A program made the position numbers and the translations under genes. A DNA stretch of 64,000 nt from Petunia secreta (taxonomy: Eukaryota > Streptophyta > Magnoliopsida > Solanales > Solanaceae). The stretch is from positions 27,113,501 through 27,177,500 of the forward strand of contig JARKIP010000023.1 of the NCBI GenBank assembly GCA_029990175.1. The letters are read 5' to 3'. Of the stretch, positions 21,592 through 34,800 are shown piece after piece (positions within the stretch are counted from its first letter, which is position 1; every line of letters begins with the position of its first letter). The notes below the pieces were generated by a model. That model did no database searches and was not told where the DNA came from. It worked only from the letters and a program-made list of their open reading frames with translations.

Positions 21592-23271
21592 TCTACATCT
21601 ATATCTATATCTATATATCTACTAATTGAGAACTATATGAAAGTGATGTGGCATCTCTCTATGGCCACCATTCACTTCAAAGTGCAAGAAAAGCAATAGC
21701 TATCTATTTTAGTAAGTTTTTACCTTTTTATTTCATTGACAAGGATGGTTATTTATCTTTCAGCAGAATTTTGATATTATAAATAATTGCATTTAGTGGT
21801 AATTTAATTGTCTTCAATACATTTTGGGAACCAACCAAAACTCTTTGTTAATTTGATATCAGAAACACACCTTTTAATGAATACCAATGAAAGCGATTTA
21901 TTTCATTCCTCCGGTGAACCCTTATTGTCTTCAACACTAAAGTTTTGATACCTCCAACCGTTGACATACCTATAATTATGGCATTAAATTGTATCTTAAT
22001 TCGTTATTTAGGTGCGTCCTTTCCAATCTCTACTTGAACAGTGATAGCCAATTCAACTATATATAGTAGTATGTGGTTCCATCAGGTACCGTGGTGTGTC
22101 TCCAAATCTTTTTTCTATCAAGAGTATTCCTTATTACCTGTTGTTAAAATTTAGAGGATTGACCAAATACTTCAACAAATGTTCATATACTGCACTTCTA
22201 CATATCAACAATATGTGTGCATATTGATATGAGAGTTATAATGATGAAGTTGATCTTATGAATATCTCCCAAATTCACGAATTGGACGGCAAGTTGGCAA
22301 GTTTTTATTTGATGAAGTTTATCGGATAGTTCTTTGTTGCAACAGTCATTTCAAGTCACTTTTGTAGCTTCTTAGTTTTTTATATTTATTTTTGGCGTTG
22401 CAGTGATGATACTGGTAAGTGGTAACACTATACGGTACTTTTATTAGATTTTTTAAAAATTTAGAAATAGATCGAGTCTATGTTATTGTTTCATGTTGTA
22501 CTGGAAATTTTTGTTTACTTTTTTGGTCTTATATTACTATTGTTTCTTCTTTTAGATATCCCTATAGGAACATATATGCTATAAAGAAGAATGTGCTTGA
22601 TTAAGATGAAAAAAAGGAGCATGATAAGGACTAGAATTTATGACCTCTTTTTATTTCACTTTGGAATACGGTGATTGTTGAGTTTATGTGAATGATTTTC
22701 TCTATAATTGATACTTTGTTTTGCACTCCAATCCAAACCTTCAGTTGACAATGTTCTTGAGAAAGAGTATAGTATAGACCGTGAAATTAAAGAGACTCTA
22801 ATCCCATATACGTAAAATAAGAAAAATCATACTAAAATTTTATTACTCCTCCTGTCCCATTTTGTTTGTCATATATTTCTTATTAGTCTATCCCAAAAAG
22901 ATTGTTATATTTCTAAATTTGGAAACAATTCAACTCCAAACTTACTTTTTGACTCATTTATAGCCACACAAATATCTATGTCTTATTTTAGACCAAAAGT
23001 TTCATAAGTTTTTATTGCTTTATTAAACTTTGTGCTAAGTCAAACTACGACAAATAAAATGGGACGGAAGGAGTAATAATAATCAGTCTTAAGAATACAA
23101 CTATATATATTAATGAATAATTGATAGTGTTAGGGTCATAGTGTATATCGAAGATAAAATTAATCGAACAGTGAACATTCATAATGTTATATAAAAGTTA
23201 TGTCAATGATTATTTAGCTATATATTTTTTAAAATTTTTAATGACTGCGCGAGCGCGGTCCCATTCACTAG
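21592..23271 (+). mobile_element. Helitron-like element, copy 3, with nested Stowaway MITE
   Basis: The 5' end begins A|TC in a TCTACATCTATATC repeat, followed by TCTACTAATTGAG, GTGATGTGGCATC, CTATGGCCACCATTC, the same terminus seen in inverse orientation at 4770-4848. The 3' end has a GC hairpin (ctgcgcgagcgcgg), then tcccattca and CTAG at 23268-23271, followed by T. This satisfies the Helitron rules (5' TC, 3' hairpin, CTRR, A/T insertion). It has no Rep/helicase sequence. The repeated TCTATA units make the exact 5' base uncertain by a few nucleotides. Confidence 0.7.
22846..23073. mobile_element. Stowaway MITE nested in Helitron copy 3
   Basis: Terminal inverted repeats CTCCTCCTGTCCCATTTTGT and (reverse-complemented right end) CTCCTTCCGTCCCATTTTAT, flanked on both sides by TA. 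Length 228 bp. These are the standard Stowaway ends (CTCCCTCCGTCCC, TA target). No coding capacity. Confidence 0.85.
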
Positions 23272-23695
23272 TTTCACTTTTAATGAGGAAAAATATAGTA
23301 CACCATATAATCGGTAATGTTAATGATTTTTGCTACTGAAAAGATATCGGTGCAACACCGACATTTATATATTTTTATTAATACTGTACCAATATACCGA
23401 TCCTTATTTTTTTTAATATATTTCAGCTTACCTTTTGTTATTTTATTTTCTTTTAATTTGATACTATAACTTAGTAACTTCGTTCATCAGGCTTTGACCC
23501 TTCAGAATCCATTATGTCTTTCCCCTTGTCCATTGCACAAAGCTAGAAACTCATCAGCTCCATCTTCTGTATTTTCCGCTAATGAAATTTCTTATGCATA
23601 ATCACAGCCTTGTTTGCTGCTTTTAGTGGAGTTGTAACTAATAACTTGTGTCTCGATTGATGTTTTGCCTTACAAACTGGTTACTTAGTTTACTA
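23272..23695. other. Intergenic, with ATCGGTA-type repeats
   Basis: Contains atcggtaatg, atcggtgcaacaccgac and accgatcc motifs. Related atcggta/accgat motifs recur at 24050-24210, beyond the Stowaway. This could be one larger repeat split by the MITE. No gene seen. Confidence 0.3.
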
Positions 23696-23946
23696 CTCTC
23701 TCCGTCCCAAATTAGTTATCGCTTTTAGCTTCTTCAAGCCCATTAAGAAAATCATTAAATAGAGCGTGTATTTTACTATGTTACCCCTATTTAATGTTTG
23801 ACTATTAAATTTTATTGAGAATTTATTTAATTATTAAGGGTATAATTGGAAAAGACTAACAATTTTTGTCTTGAAATCCTAAAGTGTCAACTAATTTGGG
23901 ACACACAATTTTTCCTAAAACGACACCTAATTTGGGACGGAGGGAG
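23696..23946. mobile_element. Stowaway MITE upstream of the MAPR4-like gene
   Basis: Left end CTCTCTCCGTCCCAAATTAG and right end (reverse-complemented) CTCCCTCCGTCCCAAATTAG, with TA on both sides. Length 251 bp. It lies about 470 bp upstream of the ATG at 24414, so it may be in the promoter region of that gene. Confidence 0.9.
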
Positions 23947-24413
23947 TACGTATATTACTGATTTATCCGTTGCATTAGCATTCAAATTACAAGGTGTTTG
24001 TTCGTTTTAATGCCTATTACTCCGTTACTAGTAGTTTATTAATGGTAACACCGATTACTGAACCGTTATGTGTCGTTACCGATAAGTCGGTAGCTTATTG
24101 GTACAGTAATGATTTGACATTTTAACATAGCAAAAATCAATAACTTATCGGTATGGTAATAGTTTGACATTCTTATTTACAAAATCGATAGACCGATATC
24201 AATTTAATTATGTGGCGTACCGTAACGACTCATGAACATCCATACCACATATTTTCTTTTCTTTTATTTGGTTTTAAATTGTTTTGTGTGTGTGTAACAA
24301 TTTTGAAAGAAAATAGTAATTTAACAAGAAAGGCTAATGAAGGAGCAAAAATTCAACAACTCACTGCAAGTGAAGTATCAATCAACTGGAAGGTTGGCGA
24401 CTAAAAGTGAAAA

Positions 24414-27400
24414 ATGCGTTGGTCTCCATATGTAGGGATTCCTCTAGTAGTGGCTCTTCTCTCTTTCCTCCTTTTCAAGATTTTCCCTCTCAACTCTACT
24501 CCACAAGTATGTCTCTTTAATTCTGAATATACTAGTACTATTTTGTTGTTTAATTTGTATCTGAATCTCACCATCACTTTAATATTGTGGGATTAGAGGA
24601 TTCCTAGACTTTTCAGTGTTGAACAACTTGCTCTTTACAATGGCTCTGATCCAAACTTGCCCATCTTTCTTGCTATTATTGGGTACTTCTCCTTACCCTG
24701 TTATTCTCTTTCTCTTATTTCAAGATTCCATTTTTTTGTTTTTAACATTTCAATGATTATCAGGTCAGTATTTGATGTGACCAAAGGAAAGACTCATTAT
24801 GGAGTAGGAGGTGGTTACCATCATTTTGCTGCAAGGTCTATTCTCCTTCCAAATTCTTTTTCATTTTGTAATTCCTATTAAAGGTTCAATGTGCAGTTTT
24901 GAGTTGTAAGACTAGTTGTTAGTATCTTTTCAGAAATCCCCTAGGTTCTAAACTCAGTGGATAATGGTTTACCCTTCTCCATTTAAATACCAAGCTTTTG
25001 TTTCGAACCCATAACACGCTCCTAACCACTAGACCAAATCCCAGGACCAAGTCTTTAGACTGGTTATTCTGCTAATCTTTTTTCTAATTTATGTGGTAAC
25101 TTTTTTATTTTCTGATAAAGGAAATAATTTATATAAACTTTTGGCTGATTCCGTGCAATCTAAGGCGAATCTCATAGGGGTATTTTGAATTGCCCAGCCT
25201 TTTCCAGCTAACATTTGTTGTTTCTACAATTTTCAATTTTTTCAGAGATGCTTCGCGTGCATTTGTATCAGGAAACTTTTCAGGTTAGAATCTTTCTTCT
25301 ATATTCTACTTTTCTTGGATATGGTAGATCTATGATATAGTGCATTGAGTTCTTTATAGCTTTGTGTACTACATAGCACATTATGATGGCAAATAGTGTG
25401 AATGAGAGTTGGTGACGAAAGCAAAACGAACTTAATAAACCAGCCTTTCTTTCTAATAGATGGAAGATCTTAACGGCACGAGATTAAGTCCAGGCATGGC
25501 AAAAAATAAGGTTGCTTTGCTATGCTAGCAAACTGCTAGGTGAAGCAAACTAACTCGATTGGAGATATGATGATTTGCATAAAAAAGACTGTTCAAATCT
25601 TAAAGGAAAGTTTAGTATGCATGAGGAGGGAACTAGCTTGAAATTTAGACACATTTCACATATCAATTCTCCCCATGGTTTCTTTTGACCATATTGAGAA
25701 GTGGGACATCAAAATTCATTAGCCTAGAATTCTCTTGCCTTCAGTTTAATATTGTTCTCGTCAAATTATAAAGACCAAGATGTAATTTGGACATCTAATA
25801 GCCAACTACATATTGGTATTCTGAAACTGGGTGAAAGCTTCAATTAGAAGGTGATGCAGATGGAAGTGGTCTTCCAGTTTGTTTACAATTGAATTATAGG
25901 TTATGGCAGTGCGAATTGTATTTTTTCTCTTTTAAGAAGTTTCTTAGAAATGGATTAGACTCTTTAGGCTTCATCATGTGCGACTTACGAAAAACAATGC
26001 TTAGTCAAGCACAAACTTTGTATAAATTAAAGAAAGTGTTTGGATTTGTCTCTTTGTGGAAATCATTTGATTTGGAAAAGAAGCTAAGAACCATGAATTA
26101 TGATGTTTGAAGCTCCTTAACCAATAACTGTTTCATTTTTAGACAATGGCAGTTGTGATTTCCTCTCTGACCAAAATAATAACCTGCTACAATTACCAGT
26201 CAAAAGCATTCCTTTTCTCGCTTCTAGATAGCTTGAAACCTGTGAAAGTGTAATAAGACCTAAATGATAACTACATGCTGCACAAGTGATATTTGAACTT
26301 CTTCCTTGCCTCTCTCTATTTCGATGGTATAAATGAGATATGATTCTTCTATTTTGGTTTTGTCTCGATAATTTGTGGCTTCTAAAGTTGAGCTGTTTTA
26401 TTCTAACGCTAATACAGGAGATGGGCTCACTGACTCACTGCGCGGTTTATCCAGCGCTGAGGTAATATGATGTTCTGTTGTCATTCAGAAGTTGCTTCCT
26501 GTTTTGAACATGTAATATCTTTGCTTAGTCTCGGTCCTCCTAATCTACCTGGATCAATCTGTCTGATGACCAACACTGTTTCCCAGATAGTGTACGCCAT
26601 CTAGTTGTCTGATTGCAATAAAGTTTGCAAGATTAGTAATAATACAAATTTCCTTCTTTTTTTTTTTTCAAGGTCCATATGCATAGAGGTCATTCCTTTT
26701 GCTTATTTTTATCTTCACTGTTCATTTACTCTGCATGTCGCACAGCATATATTATCTTAAAGGAATAAAGTTGTATTCATATCAGTCCTCAGGATTATCC
26801 TTTACGGTATGCTGTCACATTTTTTCTTGATGGGGAAGGACTTATTTACTAGATCTCATTTTTACAGGTTAAAAGTATTGTTGACTGGAGAGACTTCTAC
26901 TTCAGAACGTACGCGTGAGTAATTCCTCTTCATAAGTGTGGAATGAGAGCATTTGATTTTTTTCCTTTGGAGAGAGGTTATCAGCACTGTCTTCATAACT
27001 CTCTTATTCAGAACTTGGATTTATTATTTATTTTCCAAGATATTTCTGCAAAAAATCAAGGAATAGCTTCTTTTTAATAGAGAATTAGGCTTGTGTGATA
27101 ACCAAGAAACCACCGAGAGCATGGTTCGAAACTCGGTGGATAGTGAGCTTGCCCCTGTACCATTCTCCACGTATATTCAAGATTTTATCTGCGGCAAGGA
27201 ATTGTACTTTGTTGTTGCATGTTCACAGCTGCCATGCTCTTGCAAATTTTCCTCGCCACATGCTTTAGTTTAACAGGCTAGCATTTTTAGAAAAATGATT
27301 ATGGTTTATCACCGCTTTCGTCATACTTATAAGAAATCTGGAAAAGGATATCTTCTTTCTCCTCTGCTGTTGCAACTTGCAACATGCCTTATGTTCAGTC

Positions 27401-30400
27401 TGTTTGGGAACCAAGACCGTCTGAAAACCTTAACATTAGATGGAACGTTTCTTCCAGATCACGAAACACAGATATAAATGAATTTTGTGGTTAATTGGTC
27501 TAAGTAAAACAAGAATTCAGTCTCATATCCTTATCTTAGCATTTGCAGGAATGAAAAGTCTGGTAGATCATGAAACACTTCAACTGTGTCTCCTATCTCC
27601 TATTTTTCTTTTCTGCATCAGTATATCTCTTTAGTTATATTTGTGGAAGAAATCATAACTCCATAGACTGAGAGGTCATGATACGAATAACACAGGTTGC
27701 TGCATTTTAAGTAATCAGAAGTTGCTATGTTATGAATGGTTAACCTGCATTTGCACAAAAACTAAAGCAAAAGTGCATCTCTTTTCCAGGTTACTTGCTG
27801 GAATATAGTACAAGAACCAGTCTAACCTCGTCATTTGCCAAAAGTCCATATGAAGAGTTCCCTTTTATTTCTATTTTTAAATAAAAATTTGTCTTTTGAA
27901 AAGTAACACTAATATACCTTGCAAGACTTTATATGGACCATTAAGGGTAGTATCTCCTTTGATTTTTTTTTTTTTTTTGATAAAGATCTCCTGTGATTTA
28001 TGACCTTTGTCTTTGGCTGAAAAACAGGCTGCAGCCATATTTTCCCACTGAAGACACTCTCTTATGCCTCCCCACCAAAGACTTTTCTTAGCCACAAGAT
28101 CTGAAAATCTTAAACTCCCTTGTCTTTTTCATTTTTAAAAAATTCCTAATTGATGATGTGGTCTTTCCTAACACCATCTATCCATACCTAGTGAAGTTTC
28201 TTTCTAGAAGAAGATATAATGAAATTATATGTCTCAGCTACTCTAACTGAAACTTTTTTTTTTCTTTCAAAAAAACGAACTGTCTTTGATAGATTGATCA
28301 TGAAATCCAGATGAGGGCTTGGCCTTGCCTCAATCAACTGCATTACATCAAAGAGCAGAAGCAAAAAAGAAGGAAAGGAGGAATAACTAAACAGTAAATT
28401 TCCTCCTTCAAAATACACCTAGCTTACAAAAAAATTGGATTTCTCAAATCTACTTCTAATACTTGGATCTGCCATTTATCAAGCTGAAAAGAACTTTTAC
28501 AGCTTCCTGGCAGTTCATCAAAGTTGTAGAATTTAGCTTCCTTCAATGTTGTGGCATGCTTTGCCAATCCATCCGCCACTTGATTTGCTTCCCTGAAACA
28601 ATGAAGAACCTGTCCATCTACTTGGTATAGACTCTGCATAGTGTCTTCAATGGTTACCTTCAGCTTCAGATTGTCAGTTTCTTTGTTCTTGAGCATGTTA
28701 GCAATTAACAAAGAGTCAACCTCTAACACAAACTTTGCAAGTCCTAAACTGATGCAAGATGATACTCCTACTTGAGCTGCTTTAGCCTCTGCATAGTTAT
28801 TACTTATGCAGGTTATAGGAACAGCAAATGCCATTATGAATTCACCTTGAGCATTCCTAATTATTTGTTTAGCATATAATTCCCATTTGTGTTAACTTTA
28901 AAGCCATTAGAAGGCATTCTCCATGTTACTTGCTTCCACATCTTTAGTTGTCTCAGAAGCTGCACTTTGTCACACAGTCTATGCCAAGTTAGAGTTTTGT
29001 CAAGGCTAGGGAAAGCCATCCCTTTAGCAGCCTGAATATTCCAGAAAATTTGATGAATCATATTCCTTATAGCAAATGTTTTTGATCCCCCTACTTACAA
29101 GAGCACCTACCTTTCCATATTTCCCACAAAATTATGACAGGAGTGATGTACATAATTAGTCTATGCACACTGTTATTTGTCTTTGTATCCCACCATGCCA
29201 ATACGAAGTTGTTTATGGGAGTGAGCTGCCACCTAATTCGAAGTGGTGCTCCAAAGAAACTCCATAATTTCCTTGCTGATTCACTTGCTTGAAAAACATG
29301 CTGAATTGTTTCGACTTGAGGACCTACTCTTTCTAACTAAAACTAGAAAGAGGTTAAGTGTATGAAGCATGATTGCAGGATAAATCTTTTCCAGGGCCAT
29401 AAAGTGTATTGGATTAGCTTCCAAGAAACAAAATACTCAGCTCTTATCACTAGACCTTGCAACTTACAACTGCTTAGTTTGTAAGACATTCATATGAGGT
29501 GTGTCCAAAGAACTGGCTTCTTCTGTAATATCGTGTATGAAGTCTCTCTGAATAATAAGTTGGCGAAAACAAAAAAGCAACATGAAGAACCAGGAAGGTT
29601 AAGGTAAAGATGACCTTTGCCTGAGATGTTTTTGTTGCTGGTGAAGCAAATAACTCTGGTACAGTGTTAAAACAAAATACAATAAAAAATTTCCTGCTAA
29701 GTCTTCTATTCTTTTTGGAAGCTAAAAAAAAAAAACAAAGAATCATGCTTAAGACATCACCCCTCTTTTTGTTTGCCCAATATAGGTAGGAAGGCTAAGA
29801 TTAAAGAATTTGAATGGACCTCTAACTCACTTTCTTTCTGGCAGGTTTGTTGGTAAGCTAGTGGGTCGATATTATGACAGCGAAGGGAATCCCACAAAGT
29901 ACTTAAAAGGGGTTGAAGCAAAGGCCGCCAGAGGTGCTCAGCTGATGGAAAAACAGAAGAATGAAGAGGCTAAACTGCCTAGCTGTAACTCAAGATGGAG
30001 TCAGGAAGAGGGGTCAAAGGTATTTTTTTTTCGTTGTTCCGAACTCCATACCTGGATTTACCTTTGAGAACTAGATATGGTAAAGTATGAAAAGGAAGAC
30101 AAGAGACGGTAGCGTTCCCTTCCCTGTTTGGTTCAGGGTGAGAACAGGGATAATAAAATACATTATCGCTTGTTTGTAGCCCAAATGAAAGTCAAATTCT
30201 GCTTGTGGCCAAAGAAAAGTTTTTCTCTAACGTAATCTTATTTCTCTGTTTTCTCCTGACCTTTCTCCCTCGGAGACGAAAATTTTATGTGACCCAATGT
30301 ATATGTTCTTTTTGTTCTCTCCATTCTTTTCTAGCAAACCAAACAAGGGAACGGAAAAGTCTCCACTGTGGCCATCTGCTTCCCCAGTTTCCAATCAAAG

Positions 30401-31091
30401 CGTAAGATAAAACAACAAATTTAAGAAGGAAAAAGCTGGTTATTGATGCATGTAGAAGAACGACCAATAACATCAATCTCTGATAAATGGTGGAGGGACT
30501 AAAAGTATAAAGTACTGACTACTGAGATCAGTATTATCTTTTTTAGTTTTAAACTTAAAATAGGATGGAGGTATATCTTCTTGATGTGCTTGTTCCAAGA
30601 AGCCAGTGATTGTTGTGATTTGGTCATCTAGAAAAAGCTTATCTCAATCATACGAAAATAGATTTGCGACTCGTACATTCCTGTAAATATCTCTTCTTTT
30701 AATTGCATTATCAAGTAGTTGTGTGTCATGCTAGATAAAGGGCAACATAATTAAATAGGCAGGCTTTTGATTCCTTAAGCCTATGTCATTGTATATTTCT
30801 ATATGGATTGCAACTTCAATTTTAGGTACTGCTAGAATGCAGAAGATACTGTAGATAAGGTCATTTCATGCCTCTAAACTCTTGATGATTACTTAAAAGT
30901 ATCTGCTGTATTTCCTTTTTCAGGTGTGGTGTGACGATGGATATCCAAGACTAGTTCAACGACCTACAGAAATAGCACTGACAGGAAAAATGAGCAAACG
31001 ATGTGCTTGCTTTAAGGAGGATGGTCTTAACCAGCCAGGTCTGGAAGTCTACGAGGGATGTGATTATTTTGCCAAAACATGCCAGTTATAG
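24414..31091 (+). CDS. MAPR4: MAPR4 / neuferricin (CYB5D2)-type membrane-associated haem-binding protein, 8 exons, 240 aa
   Basis: Exons: 24414-24506, 24597-24682, 24764-24835, 25246-25283, 26418-26461, 26868-26914, 29845-30019, 30924-31091. They sum to 723 nt, all junctions keep frame, borders are GT-AG, stop TAG. Residues 8-26 are a membrane anchor (GIPLVVALLSFLLFKIF). Residues about 35-130 are a cytochrome-b5-like MAPR domain: FSVEQLALYNGSDPNLPIFL, GSVFDVTKGKTHYG, GGYHHFAARDASRAFVSGNF, then W(R)DFY. Tyr78 aligns with the axial haem-ligand Tyr of PGRMC-type proteins (by family knowledge). The C-terminal part, with VWCDDGYPRLV, KRCACF and YEGCDYFAKTCQL, holds the conserved Cys residues of neuferricin-like members. 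Length agrees with Arabidopsis MAPR4 (about 245 aa). Intron 6 (26915-29844) is 2.9 kb and carries a LINE relic. Role in haem or sterol-related membrane biology is inferred from family. Confidence 0.92.
28400..29335 (-). mobile_element. LINE relic in intron 6 of the MAPR4-like gene: RT zinc-binding plus RNase H domains
   Basis: Minus-strand translation in order. About 29330-29100: VETIQHVFQASESARKLW...FFGAPLRIRWQ, the zinc-binding RT tail. 29061-28861: WRMPSNGFKVNTNGNY, the start of the RVT_3 RNase H-like domain (normally KxNxDG). 28834-28424: NNYAEAKAAQVGVSSCISLG, FVLEVDSLLIANML and HCFREANQVADGLAKHA, the rest of that domain, with the Glu and Asp of the active site (AEAKA, EVDS) and the ANxxAD motif. 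Frames are split and the first catalytic Asp position reads Asn, so it is dead. It is antisense to the host gene. Confidence 0.7.
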
Positions 31092-31897
31092 AAAGTGCAG
31101 TTGGGGAATCTTATAGGATATTTACTTATCAAAAAGGAGTTCATAGGATATTTGATATCAATGCTATAGAGAACATTTCTGTAAAATTTTCCATGGGAAC
31201 AATTTTTGTAAAATCTCTAATAGTTTTATTGTTTTAAGTTAATACCACGGCAGTCATAAACTTTTACCGAGTATAAAGCAGAAATGGCTTGCATTCCTCA
31301 ATTCGCGAGCATAAGTAATTCTCTTCACCAACTAATATCATGATCATTGTATAGAAAGTAGATGAGAACATAATGTGTCAGCAGCAATTCTTTGTTTCCC
31401 TCTGACTAGGGATTTTGAAGATGCAAAGCTTCTTGCTTAGTGCTTGTTTAAAAAAGAGGTGACTAGATGGCTTACAACATCCATGTCTGACGCGGCCACA
31501 GGAGATTCAACAATGACACAACTGCTAAGATTTCATGACAATCCTAGCGCTAATGGGCTAAAGTGAATAAAGTTGTAGAATTAGAATTGGTTGTGCATCT
31601 TTTTTAACAAGAGATGGTTCGCACTATATAATAAAACAAAAAATACCATCAATTGCTATGTATAATTATATTTGTACCGCCTAAGTAGTTACTATTACAC
31701 AAAGCAAATTAGGAAATTTCATAGCATAAAACAATTTGTTGGGCCCAATACAAGTATCCATGTAAATTGTTGAGCCCGGAGGATATCTGACCATATACAT
31801 GTAATATAAATAGCGAAATTTGTCAAAAAATTATGTCCCTGTCACACCAGTAACATACATATTACTAGAAACACCATTTCAGCTTCAGAGTATGCCC
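31092..31897. other. Convergent intergenic region
   Basis: About 0.8 kb between the stop of the plus-strand MAPR4-like gene and the stop of the minus-strand importin-like gene. It must hold both 3' UTRs and polyadenylation signals. No other gene recognised. Confidence 0.5.
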
Positions 31898-34800
31898 TCA
31901 CCTTGACCGCCAGTACTTTTCCAGCATTTGAAAAACCCTGTTATTTAAGGGACAACGACGAGTCAGAAGCTTTTTGAGCTTTTCCAATCCCCCAACTTCT
32001 TTGATCTGCTTAGCATAATCATTCTCTCCCGCTTTTGATTCCCCATCCTTCAATATTCTTTCCAACCCGTCTAGACTGGCAGTGACAATGTCTGGATGAT
32101 AGAACACAAGCAAATTGCATAGAGGCTCTATGCAACTTACCAACGACCTAAAGGCAAAGCATGAGAAAACATCGGACTCAGTGAAAAAAGAATATCAGCC
32201 ATATCACAATTATCGTGGAAGATGTTACATACTTGATTTGATCTTCTTCAGTCACACCAGTAATAACATTGGAAATTGCAACAGCAGCCATAACCCTGAT
32301 ATTCTCATCTTTTGTATTTTCAACTAAGGTCAGCAGACGACTTATTAATCCAGCATCAATTACAGCCTGCTCAAAAATTACAAACAAGTATTAGAGATAA
32401 ATGGCAATCTGAAAAGTGCTGAATAAATTTAGCTGTACTTTTAAATGTCGAAGGCGTACCTGCACCTGTTTCTCCCTATGTACCCCTCTAGTAATATTTG
32501 CTATAATCCGGCAGACCTCTTCTTCCTCCATGCTCTTTTCTAGGAAGCTCACCAGGAAACGAAGGACGCCAAACTCAACAATGTGCTGGGTTGCAAAGAC
32601 TTTAGTAAGAAACAAAGTTACATACATGTTTGACACTGTAACATTTTTGTAGAAGACTTGAAGAAGGAAAAAAAACAAAAATAACAAATTCAGTATGGTC
32701 TCTGAACAGATGCACTCATCAAATGATTTTTAGCACATTGAAGGAAGGATGATGTTATAGTAGGTTTATAGGACAGTTAATTAAGTTCAATGATTAACAG
32801 TCTCCAGCAGACCAATCCTAAACACCGGCAATTTTACAAGGGTGAGTCAGGCTCCCTTTCCCTTTTCACACCTGAAATGTACAAGAAGTTGATGCGTAGA
32901 ACATAAAAAGGGCACAACCCATCAACAAGAAAGTTGCACAAAAAGTCAAGCTGCTAAAAAAGCTCTCCAAGTACCAACTAAAATCTCAGTACATTCAATA
33001 TCACATAACTTCCAAGTTCACATATCTTGCAAAAGAGACTCTGCTAGAAGCACCTACAGAAAGCAAATAGCTTGTGACACAGACCTCTCCATAGCAGATT
33101 CAGAGATGTAAGAAGATGCTTTTCAGACTAAATCTAGACAACTCGATGTTTTCTATTATTTTCTTTTCTTTTTTAAATCAAGGACAACACCAAGTTTCTT
33201 ATAACCAACTCATGTACATAGATATTTTGTCCCATGGTCAAATCAATTTCTAAAAAGGCTAAGTTAGTGAAACACACAGAGAACGCTAAGAATTTATGTG
33301 CCAAAAAAACGGGGGGAAATGGAAAAAGAAAAAGGCGAGAGAGAAAAAGAAGCCATGAATACAGGTAGATGAGAAGTAAACAAAAGAATGATCAGTTACT
33401 GTAGTTTTCTTTCCATATCTGTATATTGCATGTACAATATAGCCAGTTCATTCTGATTTTTAGAGTACAATGAAAGGTGACTTCTCTATAAGATGAGTCG
33501 ATGACATGCGATACTTCTCTTGAAAAACTGACTCTGAGAAGATAAATGAAGAAATGCCAGTCTTTTAGTACCTCTATGGTTATTTGATTAAGTAGTTGGC
33601 ACAGATTATTATCCAAAAAGAAGGTTCACTTCAGATTGTTTGTGTGTTATTTTTCGCTCTTCCAACAGTGGGGCCTATTTGATAGGACATTTGGAAGGTC
33701 AGACGCCCAGGAGCCTGATCAGAGGGGAGGATTCCCCAGGGGGATAAAGAAAGTGTGCAGGAAATGAAAGACAAGTACAAAGCTGTTGGTTTGGGCCCTC
33801 GTTAGGTAAAAGAATACTTATACAAAGTGTTATTTGGTTGTCAGCATTACCACAAGGTGGTTCTTCGGAGACTACTAGAAAATGCAGTGGAAATTGGAAG
33901 TCTAATGAAGTTGGAAAGGTTGAAGGGCGTTGTCAGGGTGTGCCGATCCTAAGCACATGATTGGATAAGCATTTTGATTGAAGATGCAAAATAATAAGAT
34001 AGTAATGTTCATATAAAGTCCAGCACTAAGACAACCGGTGTGGCAGATGTAGATTTAACAATGCTATTGACTACTACTACTAGTACATTACTAAATAAGG
34101 GTAAATTAATCTTCACAAATCTGTTAAATATGAGTAGCTGTGTAGGAAATAAAAGTAATAGCTCCAAGTGCAGCATGCTACTAGATGGCTCAGAAACAAC
34201 CATACTAAATCCAGTAGTGAACCAAGCACAATGCTGCAGAGTCGAGAAATGAACTGAAAACAAGATCAAATTTGAAGTTGATTCAGGAACATGCTGGATT
34301 ATCTTCACAATACATACTATGCAAGATGTTTCCACCTTTAAATCATTTGAATTTTATTTCATTCCCTTTTTCAGTAGTTAATTCATCAAAGTATTAGGAT
34401 TCAACCATGAAAGCTTATAAAAGCTCCTTGAGACGCCAATACCTCAGACTGGATGCTTGCAATATTTCCAATTGTACGAAGGGCAGGGGTGACTACTGAA
34501 GGAGAGTCATATCTGAAACATCAATTAAGTAGAGTTAGATTCAGTAGTAAGTTAGATATGAAAAGGTATGTTAAATGAGGAAACTAGAACATTCTGCTTA
34601 CCCGAGGAGATGAACCAACCGCCGACAAATATCCTGTTCAATGACAACTGGAATATTGTAATTTCTATTATCCGAAAGGCAAGATAGTACCAAACACACA
34701 TTTGATAGCACCTTTTCATCATTACTAAGACAAACAAGGTCACAAAGAGCATTATATGCTGGTTTTACCTGCCAAATGAATTGTAGTCGATAATTTAAAG

